A stretch of DNA of 14,250 bases, taken from the NCBI GenBank assembly GCA_025353525.1, contig JANXOO010000695.1:1-14250 (forward strand), given 5' to 3'. The position numbers and the translations under genes were made by a program. The notes below the pieces were generated by a model that had not been told where the DNA came from, did no database searches, and worked only from the letters and a program-made list of their open reading frames with translations. Source of the DNA: Schlesneria sp. Lineage in GTDB: Bacteria; Planctomycetota; Planctomycetia; Planctomycetales; Planctomycetaceae. Of the stretch, positions 6,532 to 12,835 are shown piece after piece (the stretch's first letter is position 1; the number at the start of each line of letters is the position of its first letter).

Positions 6532-7646
6532 TTGAAACACGTTCTTTTCCGGGGAGACGACCGGCAGCGGGCAATTTACCCGCTGAAAAAGAGGGACTGG
6601 CTCAAGGTATTCCCGGTGCCTGTCCCACTTTTTCAGCGACCGCGCCGGTTTCGCCTCGCATTTTTTGCGGACCCCAGGATGCGATGTTACTCGCCGGAGA
6701 ATGGCTCGCTCGACAAATCTATTGGCGAAACCAGTGGCTGCGCAACTGGTTGACTCGCCGCAAGGTACGAAAAACGTCGGTGAAACAAATCGCGCAACGG
6801 GAACAACTGGTCGACTATTTGCAGAAAATCGGCGTCTGTCCGGGGTCACTTGTGATGGCTCACACGTCCACTTCGGGGGTCAGAATTGAAAATGCGGCGG
6901 CAGCAGAACGCCAGCCAACGAACGCGATGCAAGTTGCAAGCGAATTATTGTCGATTCTGCTGGAACTTGTTGGCGATTCAGGTACGCTCGTGATGCCCAC
7001 GAACCCCGACTACGGTTTGATTTCCTCTGCTGGCAGCACTGCCGATCCGCAATCGCTTCCCGTCTACAATCCGCGTTCGACACCCTGCCGTGTTGGACTG
7101 ACGAACGAGCTGTTTTGGCGAAAACGCGGAACGCTTCGAAGTCTGTGTCCCCACAACCCGCTCGCGGCACGTGGGCCACTGGCAGAAGACTTGCTGATGA
7201 ACAATCTGAACGAGAGCAGGCCGCTGCCGCACGGCGTCGATTCGGGATATTTCCGATTCCAGAGTCGCAATGGATTGCTCGTTAGCATCGGCATCCCGCT
7301 CTCCAGATACTTGACGCTGTCGCATGTGGCAGAAGAGTCGCTCGATCGGGACTGGTCAGTGCCTGATTTCTTCGAGGAACGAAATTACCTCTTGAGACAT
7401 GACGGCGAAGATCGGGTGGTGACGATCCGACAAACTCGACCGGAATTCATGAAATTCAGCCTGTGCAATCGGAAACTTCGTCGCGATTTGCGTCGGGAAG
7501 GAATTGTTCATGAGGGGTTTGCCGGAACGCTGAAAGTCGATTGGGCTCGTTCCGGCGATGTCGTTCAATTCCTGTCCGAACGCAATCGGTCGACGACATA
7601 CCCCTATTTCTTCACGTCGCTCGCCCCACGCAGGGCAGCCGGGTGA
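6528..7646 (+). CDS. AAC(3)-family (aminoglycoside 3-N-acetyltransferase-like) N-acyltransferase
   Basis: The AAC(3)/YokD fold is recognised from VCPGSLVMAHTSTSGV, GTLVMPTNPDY, NPRSTPCRVGLTNELF, RSLCPHNPLAARGPLAEDL and the C-terminal LTLSHVAEESL, whose His is in the family catalytic position (residue 266). Family members transfer acyl groups from a thioester to an amino group. Inside a glycan cluster, an amino sugar is a likelier acceptor than an antibiotic. The 372-residue length from GTG 6528 is long for the family. Residues 1 to about 52 have no family resemblance and include the translation of a palindromic repeat. From ATG 6684 (AGGA four bases upstream) the protein would be 320 residues. 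In the RS-x-H-P-like motif, Cys stands where I would expect His. The gene sits directly before ACP, KAS III and FkbH genes, so the acyl donor may be an acyl-ACP. Confidence 0.75.
   Translation: MIETRSFPGRRPAAGNLPAEKEGLAQGIPGACPTFSATAPVSPRIFCGPQDAMLLAGEWLARQIYWRNQWLRNWLTRRKVRKTSVKQIAQREQLVDYLQKIGVCPGSLVMAHTSTSGVRIENAAAAERQPTNAMQVASELLSILLELVGDSGTLVMPTNPDYGLISSAGSTADPQSLPVYNPRSTPCRVGLTNELFWRKRGTLRSLCPHNPLAARGPLAEDLLMNNLNESRPLPHGVDSGYFRFQSRNGLLVSIGIPLSRYLTLSHVAEESLDRDWSVPDFFEERNYLLRHDGEDRVVTIRQTRPEFMKFSLCNRKLRRDLRREGIVHEGFAGTLKVDWARSGDVVQFLSERNRSTTYPYFFTSLAPRRAAG
6581..6638. repeat. REP-like 58-base palindrome
   Basis: Two 27-base arms (6581-6607 and 6612-6638) around a TATT loop match at 22 of 27 positions. 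The outer 11 bases, CGCTGAAAAAG, are perfectly paired, followed by GGGAC and GGC blocks. The arms contain GACTGGCTC and GGTGCCTGTCCC, a pairing I recall from dispersed intergenic repeats of environmental bacteria, including planctomycetes. The palindrome lies between the flippase stop and the first family-like residue of the N-acyltransferase, and is open in the latter's frame. It may be a mobile REP-type element, an RNA hairpin affecting translation, or both. Confidence 0.75.
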
Positions 7647-7741
7647 ACGAGCGGTTGGCAGATACGTATTGCCGATCCCCGGAACCTTCTCTATAAACCG
7701 CCGATCATCGAGACCGTATGGCTCGCAAAAGGAGTCGCCAG

Positions 7742-8011
7742 ATGCCGTCCGGAAATGCTGGTTCCATCGCAGAAAAAATGTCCCAGGCTGAGGTCTTTGA
7801 GTTCGTGGCAGATGCCCTGGGAATTCCCGGTGACGGCCTGTCATCCGGGACTTTGGCCGCCGATATTCCCGAATGGGATTCGATCGGCTTTATGAGCCTG
7901 TTGCTGGAACTCGATCAGGCTGGTGTTGAATGTGATATGGGTGACACCGGTGCATTGCAGTCGATGGAGGGAATCCTCGGGCTCTTTCGGGCTGCGGGGA
8001 AACTCGAATGA
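7742..8011 (+). CDS. Acyl carrier protein (first of two)
   Basis: This is a small acidic protein of 89 residues with the phosphopantetheine attachment motif PEWDSIGFMSLLLELD. Ser47 is the predicted site for the 4'-phosphopantetheine arm. The length and helix pattern fit a stand-alone ACP. ATG 7742 was chosen because AAAAGGAG (7727-7734) lies seven bases upstream. ATG 7718 would place that site inside the coding sequence, and ATG 7778 has no such site. The stop overlaps the KAS III start (ATGA at 8008-8011), so these two gene products are made together and probably interact. The 95-base gap before it (7647-7741) holds no recognisable promoter or repeat. It probably carries the acyl unit handled by the neighbouring KAS III or FkbH enzyme. 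Confidence 0.85.
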   Translation: MPSGNAGSIAEKMSQAEVFEFVADALGIPGDGLSSGTLAADIPEWDSIGFMSLLLELDQAGVECDMGDTGALQSMEGILGLFRAAGKLE

Positions 8012-9039
8012 CGGCGTATTTGAAGGGGGTATGTGGCCACCTTCCCGACAAAGTCGTCACCAACGACGATTTGGTCCGTGCGAATCCGGATTGGGACAGC
8101 GAGAAGATCTTCGAAAGGACCGGAATCCGGTCGCGCCGGGTGGCGAGCGATCACGAAACGGCATCGGACCTCGGATTTCACGCGGCCGACAAGCTGTTGA
8201 AATCGTTGAACGTCGACCGAGGTTCAATCGATGCATTGTTGTTTTGCACGCAAACGCCCGACTATCTGTGTCCCGCGTCCGCGTGCTTGCTTCAGACGCG
8301 GCTCGATCTGCCGACAACCTGCGCCGCATTTGATTACAACCTGGGCTGTTCGGGATTTGTGTACGGCCTGTGGCTGGCCCGAGCTCTTGTTGATTCTCAA
8401 TCGTCCCGAAACGTTTTGGTCGTCGTCGGAGACACCTGTTCGAAACTTTGCAATCCGCACGACATGACGACCACAGTTCTGTTCGGAGACGGAGGCGGAG
8501 CGGCGTTGATCTCGGCGAATTCCGATGGAGCCATTGGCACGCTCGGGCCGTCGATTGTCGGGACTGACGGTCGTGGCGCGGAAAACCTGATCGTCCCGGT
8601 CGGTGCCGCTCGCAATCCTCGCACGGCAACATCAGCAGAAATTCGTACTGATGACAAAGGAAACCAGCGCAGCGACGAGCAATTCTTCATGAATGGCGTT
8701 GAGGTTTTCAATTTCTCGCTGAAACTGGTCGTCCCGGGCGTGATGCAATTGCTGGAACGTTGCGGCCTGAACACCTCGGACATCGATCTGTTTCTGTTCC
8801 ATCAGGCAAATGCGTTCATGCTCGAACGGCTTCGCAAGAAAATGAACATTCCGATCGAAAAAATGCCCGTCGTGCTGGAGCATACGGGCAATACCAGTTG
8901 CGCGACGATCCCGTTGTTAATGCAGCACTGTCAGGAAAAGTCTCTTCTGAAACCTGGCGACAAGTGCGTTCTTGCGGGATTCGGTGTCGGCTATTCATGG
9001 GCCTTCAGTCTTTTGCAGTGGGGAGGGAGCCCATCGTGA
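8008..9039 (+). CDS. 3-oxoacyl-ACP synthase III family protein (KAS III, FabH-like)
   Basis: The 343-residue protein has the full thiolase-fold Cys-His-Asn triad of KAS III enzymes: Cys114 in NLGCSGF, His265 in FHQAN and Asn295 in TGNTSCATIP. Other family signatures are FERTGIRSRRVA near the N-terminus, FGDGGGAALI and the C-terminal LAGFGVGYSWA. KAS III enzymes condense an acyl primer with a malonyl-type carrier, while some relatives act as acyltransferases or join a beta-ketoacyl chain to glyceryl-ACP. No malonyl transferase, ketoreductase or dehydratase is in the window, so a complete fatty-acid cycle is not encoded here and a dedicated single step is more likely. It overlaps the ACP by ATGA and the next gene by GTGA. 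Confidence 0.88.
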   Translation: MTAYLKGVCGHLPDKVVTNDDLVRANPDWDSEKIFERTGIRSRRVASDHETASDLGFHAADKLLKSLNVDRGSIDALLFCTQTPDYLCPASACLLQTRLDLPTTCAAFDYNLGCSGFVYGLWLARALVDSQSSRNVLVVVGDTCSKLCNPHDMTTTVLFGDGGGAALISANSDGAIGTLGPSIVGTDGRGAENLIVPVGAARNPRTATSAEIRTDDKGNQRSDEQFFMNGVEVFNFSLKLVVPGVMQLLERCGLNTSDIDLFLFHQANAFMLERLRKKMNIPIEKMPVVLEHTGNTSCATIPLLMQHCQEKSLLKPGDKCVLAGFGVGYSWAFSLLQWGGSPS

Positions 9040-10946
9040 CAGTAAAATCCGTGCCAGAAAAAACCCTAACAGCACAATCCGTGACAGACGAGCTATTGAA
9101 CGATTCCGGCTGGAAAAGCCTGCAACACGCTCGGCGTTTTCTCAACGGGCCTCTCAGCCGTGCGGATCGGATTGTTTTGGGGGCATTTCTGACCGGCGAC
9201 GAACTGAAACAACGTTCCGACTACTCGCGACGCTGTGTGCGAGTTGCTGTTGCCTGCGATGCATCTCTCGAAAATCTATGCGATCCGCTGGCATTGCGAC
9301 TGCTGGAACGAGGTCTGTTTTGCGATTTCTACCATGCACCCTTCGCCCAGATCGCACAGGAAGTTCGCAACCCCTCAGCAGGATTGTTGCAGCATCAACC
9401 CGACATCGTCGTCCTGGCTCCGCTCACGAATTTCAGATCACGCCGGGGCGAGGACCAATCGGTTGAACCTGGGCCAATCGTCGATGAAGCGTGGTCGCAC
9501 GTCACCGCTTTGCAAGCACATTTCGCGGGATTGATTCTCATTGCGAACGCGATACCTGTTGAAGGTCGGTCGCACGGGATCCTTGACAGCCGCAGGCAGG
9601 ATGGAACCGCCGATCTGGCTCGTTCGATCAATCTTGTGTTGTCGCAGCGGTGCCGCGAATCGGGTGCGGCCTTCGTTCTGGATGCAGAATTCCTTGCGGC
9701 ACAATCCGGCATCACATGGCCGACGTTGAACAAGTCGTACCTGATGGCCAGTCGCCCGTTTTCCGACGAACTGATGCCGCGACTGGCACTGGACATTGCT
9801 GCGTTTGCTGCCGCGTTAAAAGGATTCGCACGCAAATGCCTGGCGCTCGATCTTGATAACACACTCTGGGGCGGTGTTGTCGGTGAAGAAGGTTGGAAGG
9901 GCGTCAAACTCGGTGGAGCCTATCCGGCAAACCTGTACGTCGCGTTGCAGCGCGAGATTTCAAAGCTGCACGAACGAGGGGTTGTGTTGGCCCTGATCAG
10001 CAAGAACGACGAAGCCGATGCCTGGGAAGTCTTCGCCAATCGCACCGAAATGGTACTCAAACGAAGCGACATCAGTGCCCACCGCATCAACTGGAACGAC
10101 AAGGCATCGAACCTGCGCGAATTGGCGACAGAATTGAACCTGGGCCTGGATGCCTTTGTGGTGATGGATGACAATCCCGTCGAGCGAGCGTGGATTGAAG
10201 AAGCCTTGCCGGAAGTCGAAGTCTGTCCTGCGGCAGATCCCCTGGAGATGCTTCGCTGGTTGACGACGTGCGGACGTTTCGACACCTTGGCCGTGACGAA
10301 CGAAGATGCTCTTCGGAGCAAATCTTACGCAGCCGCCGAGGAGCGCAAGAAAATCGAGACCGGTTCGAACAACCTCGAAGAATACCTGGCGACACTTCAG
10401 ACCGCAGTCGACGTCGGATTTCTCTCGAACGTTCAAATTGCCCGCGTCGCACAGCTCACACAGAAGACGAATCAGTTCAATCTGACAACCCGACGTTATT
10501 CCGAATCCGAATTGCACGACCGCATGAGCGATCCCGACTGGCGTGTCTACTGGTGCGCCTGCCGCGACCGTTTTGCCGACGAAGGGATCATCGGTGTCGC
10601 CATTGTGGTTGCTGGCGATAATTGCTGGAGACTCGACACGTTGCTGATGAGTTGTCGAGTCCTCGGTCGCGGCGTCGAAAAGGCATTTTTGCAGACGATC
10701 TGCGACGACGCAGAAAGTAGCGGTGTATCGCAATTGATTGGCGAATACATTTCTTCACCGAAGAATTCACAGACGGAACGCTTCTACGATTCCTGCGGCT
10801 TTCATGAGATTGAGCCATCGACGTCGTCGAGTCGATGGAGTCTGGAATTGCCCTCGACGACCCGGATCGCTCCGGAAGGCATTCTGGTCACGATGCACGA
10901 TCCTGAATCAACTGCATTATCCAGACAGGAACCCGTTGTCGCCTGA
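9036..10946 (+). CDS. FkbH-like HAD-IIIC domain protein with C-terminal GNAT domain
   Basis: This is a 636-residue multidomain protein. The N-terminal region of about 260 residues resembles the alpha/beta (SGNH-like) part of long FkbH homologues. The HAD-IIIC core follows, with LDLDNTLWGGVVGE (Asp272 and Asp274), SKND (Lys323) and VMDDNPVERA (Asp378, Asp379). The C-terminal third, with TQKTNQFNLTTRR and VLGRGVEKAF (near residue 543), is the GNAT-like part. Characterised FkbH proteins take glyceryl from 1,3-bisphosphoglycerate, remove phosphate and leave glyceryl-S-ACP. That chemistry is inferred here. GTG 9036 is well supported by GGAGGGAG six bases upstream and by the GTGA overlap with KAS III. 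With an ACP on either side of the KAS III-FkbH pair, a carrier partner is available. Confidence 0.85.
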   Translation: MTVKSVPEKTLTAQSVTDELLNDSGWKSLQHARRFLNGPLSRADRIVLGAFLTGDELKQRSDYSRRCVRVAVACDASLENLCDPLALRLLERGLFCDFYHAPFAQIAQEVRNPSAGLLQHQPDIVVLAPLTNFRSRRGEDQSVEPGPIVDEAWSHVTALQAHFAGLILIANAIPVEGRSHGILDSRRQDGTADLARSINLVLSQRCRESGAAFVLDAEFLAAQSGITWPTLNKSYLMASRPFSDELMPRLALDIAAFAAALKGFARKCLALDLDNTLWGGVVGEEGWKGVKLGGAYPANLYVALQREISKLHERGVVLALISKNDEADAWEVFANRTEMVLKRSDISAHRINWNDKASNLRELATELNLGLDAFVVMDDNPVERAWIEEALPEVEVCPAADPLEMLRWLTTCGRFDTLAVTNEDALRSKSYAAAEERKKIETGSNNLEEYLATLQTAVDVGFLSNVQIARVAQLTQKTNQFNLTTRRYSESELHDRMSDPDWRVYWCACRDRFADEGIIGVAIVVAGDNCWRLDTLLMSCRVLGRGVEKAFLQTICDDAESSGVSQLIGEYISSPKNSQTERFYDSCGFHEIEPSTSSSRWSLELPSTTRIAPEGILVTMHDPESTALSRQEPVVA

Positions 10947-11051
10947 ATGATCCTTTGAAGCGAGTCCGCCAGAGGTCGTTTCTGAGGACTTCAATCAATC
11001 GGCAATATCGGGCCGTACCGCACCAGAACCGCAATGCCAATGGAGTGACAT

Positions 11052-11279
11052 GTGACGATCGACCAGTTGTTGCAGCCGATTTTGAAAACGAAGGAACCCC
11101 TTCGAACCGACGACACCCCTCAAACTCGCCCTGAATGGGATTCGTTCGCTCACGTCAACATTATCGCGACGCTCGAAGATACGCTGGGGGTTGAGTTAAA
11201 CACGACTGAAGTTGTCAGCCTGACGTCAGTCGCCGATGTGATTGCGATCTGCAAGGCACACGGGCTGAATCTGGCCTGA
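11052..11279 (+). CDS. Acyl carrier protein (second of two)
   Basis: This 75-residue protein has RPEWDSFAHVNIIATLED; Ser31 is the predicted phosphopantetheine site, and the helices before and after fit an ACP. The start is GTG 11052, with GGAG (11042-11045) six bases upstream. The only nearby ATG (11050) reads straight into a stop. The 105-base gap from the FkbH gene (10947-11051) shows no clear promoter. The second carrier differs from the first in sequence and length, so the two probably have different partners: for example one loaded by FkbH and one serving KAS III. The stop forms TGATG with an ATG at 11279 that now opens only a 23-codon reading frame. Confidence 0.83.
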   Translation: MTIDQLLQPILKTKEPLRTDDTPQTRPEWDSFAHVNIIATLEDTLGVELNTTEVVSLTSVADVIAICKAHGLNLA

Positions 11280-11339
11280 TGAAAATCGCAAACGAATACT
11301 GGAAAACCTGTTGCGCAATTGATGCGAGAATTCGATCGA

Positions 11340-12764
11340 ATGGAAAATAACAAAAGAGCAGAAAGAATTTCAACGCAAAGGCGCAAAGGCGCAAAGGCGC
11401 AAAGAAAAAGACCAACTGCGAGTTCCCCCTTGGGGCCTTCGCGTCTTTGCGCCTTTGCGTTAAATCTCTTTGTATTCCACTTCTTCTCTCTTTTGCTTTC
11501 GCCTTTTCTGTTTCTTTGTGACTCTGCGGTAAAATTCTTCCAATCCGCCGCCAGGGTCAACGGCTGTGATGGCAACTCGCCTGCATCGACCGCGTCCCGG
11601 TCATTTTCTGATTGGGACTTTGTTCCCGGAAAGCATATTCCTGTCCTCGACGGTCTTCGGGGAGTGGCACTGGTGATGGTGCTTGCCCTGCACGCTTGTG
11701 GATCGTTGTTCGGGCTGGGCTGGATCGGCGTCGATCTGTTTTTTGTGCTTTCGGGATTTCTGATTACCGGAATTCTGCTCGACTCGAAACGCGAACTGGC
11801 GTCGCTGAAAACGTTTTTCATCCGCAGGTCGCTGCGAATCTTTCCGCTCTACTACCTCGCCTTGTCGATTGCATTTGTTGTTTCACCATACCTTTTGTTC
11901 CCTGCCACCGGAGCCGAGGTTGAACTGACTCGGCAAATCCGGTTCGAGCCATGGTACTGGCTGTACCTGCAGAACTGGATGTTCGGACTTCGTGGCTGGC
12001 CTGAGAACGAGCTTTTAACCCATTTGTGGTCGCTCGCTGTCGAAGAACAATTCTATCTCATCTGGCCGCCAATTGTGATTTTTGGCGGGCGAAGATTTGT
12101 GATCGGTTGCGCGGTCCTCGCAATTCCTTTCAGTATTTTCTTTCGCGTTTACGGATCCGCTTTGTTCGGCTGGCAATACCCTTTCTTTTATACGTTGACC
12201 ATCTGTCGAATCGATACGCTGATGGTCGGCGCTGCGATCGCTGCGGGTGTCAGGTATTGGCCGCGTACAACACGTGCTGTATCAATGATTGCTGCGATCG
12301 CCGGTGGAGCGATTCTGCTGGGGATTCTGAAGACTTCGGACTGGGACTGTCGTGCCCGGAATCCGATGATGTCTGCTTTTGGCTACACGGCCATTGCCGC
12401 ATTGTTCGGCGGCGTTTTGGTCTGTTCGATGATCCCGTCTCGCTGGAACGCGATCCGAGGCGTCTGTTTATTGCCGGTGTCGAGATGGTTTGGAAAGATG
12501 TCTTACGGGATCTACGTCTTTCATTTTCCGATTCATCTGATTTTGTACTGGACCCTTCGACCGGTTTTGAACGAAGTGGTTTCCGAGTCCGCGGCGAAAA
12601 TCGTCGCCGCAGGCGCTGCTTTTCTCGTGACGTTACTTGTTGCAAAAACAAGTTTTGAATTGTGGGAAAAGCCGTTTCTCGCGATCAAGAACACGCTTTC
12701 TACCGGAATCACTCGCCCGCTTTGGATCCCGCAATCGTGTGTGGTCGTCGTCAAGCACCAGTGA
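11340..12764 (+). CDS. Membrane O-acyltransferase, acyltransferase-3 (OafA/YrhL) family
   Basis: From about 11640 the protein is a typical acyltransferase-3 enzyme. It opens with HIPVLDGLRGVALVMVLALH, then has GWIGVDLFFVLSGFLITGILL, the basic FFIRRSLRIFPLYYL and HLWSLAVEEQFYLIWP, and about ten membrane helices in all. The family moves acetyl or other acyl groups onto sugars of O-antigen or exopolysaccharide across the inner membrane. The start is unresolved. No in-frame ATG, GTG or TTG lies between 11496 and the domain, so the annotated ATG 11340 adds about 100 residues that are mostly translated repeat (KGAKAQRK-like); ATG 11322 and TTG 11493 are alternatives. The first 100 residues should not be treated as real protein without proof. 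Its position after the second ACP suggests it decorates the same glycan. Confidence 0.75.
   Translation: MENNKRAERISTQRRKGAKAQRKRPTASSPLGPSRLCAFALNLFVFHFFSLLLSPFLFLCDSAVKFFQSAARVNGCDGNSPASTASRSFSDWDFVPGKHIPVLDGLRGVALVMVLALHACGSLFGLGWIGVDLFFVLSGFLITGILLDSKRELASLKTFFIRRSLRIFPLYYLALSIAFVVSPYLLFPATGAEVELTRQIRFEPWYWLYLQNWMFGLRGWPENELLTHLWSLAVEEQFYLIWPPIVIFGGRRFVIGCAVLAIPFSIFFRVYGSALFGWQYPFFYTLTICRIDTLMVGAAIAAGVRYWPRTTRAVSMIAAIAGGAILLGILKTSDWDCRARNPMMSAFGYTAIAALFGGVLVCSMIPSRWNAIRGVCLLPVSRWFGKMSYGIYVFHFPIHLILYWTLRPVLNEVVSESAAKIVAAGAAFLVTLLVAKTSFELWEKPFLAIKNTLSTGITRPLWIPQSCVVVVKHQ
11372..11461. repeat. Palindromic repeat with tandem CGCAAAGG units
   Basis: Four tandem eight-base units (CGCAAAGG three times, then CGCAAAGA) cover 11374-11405. 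AACGCAAAGGCGCAAAG (11372-11388) is the exact reverse complement of 11445-11461, and pairing continues imperfectly inward for about ten more bases, giving a long stem. The loop contains a small CCCC-TT-GGGG hairpin. From memory, such CGCAAAGG arrays are common intergenic repeats in planctomycetes and other environmental bacteria. The following pyrimidine-rich stretch to about 11536 (for example TTTCTTTGTGACTCTGCGGT) looks like a related repeat module. Together they fill the roughly 350 bases between the second ACP and the first acyltransferase-like residue. Confidence 0.75.
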
Positions 12765-12800
12765 GGTGCACGAGCACTGTGATTCAACGTCCATCGGAAT

Positions 12801-12816
12801 CGCTGCGCGCACAGCG
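12801..12816. terminator. Short hairpin between convergent genes
   Basis: CGCTG (12801-12805) pairs with CAGCG (12812-12816) around a six-base loop, in the 71-base gap between the convergent acyltransferase and oxidoreductase genes. There is no T run on either strand, so intrinsic termination is doubtful. Its position is the only reason to consider it. Confidence 0.2.
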
Positions 12817-12835
12817 CCGAAAGATCGTCTGAGTC

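Noticed and set aside
6528..7646. AAC(3)-like gene read as an antibiotic resistance determinant
   Set aside because: The position between a flippase and an ACP-KAS III-FkbH set points to glycan acylation. There are no mobile elements or other resistance genes around it.
9960..10733. A 257-codon minus-strand reading frame opposite the FkbH gene
   Set aside because: It has no recognisable domain and lies fully inside a gene with HAD and GNAT motifs on the plus strand, so it is a shadow.
11374..11405. Tandem CGCAAAGG units considered as a CRISPR array
   Set aside because: The units are eight bases long with no spacers, and they form one arm of a palindrome. No cas genes are nearby.
11150..11821. 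A 223-codon minus-strand reading frame across the second ACP, the repeat and the acyltransferase start
   Set aside because: Its middle is the translated CGCAAAGG palindrome and its ends are antisense to recognised genes.
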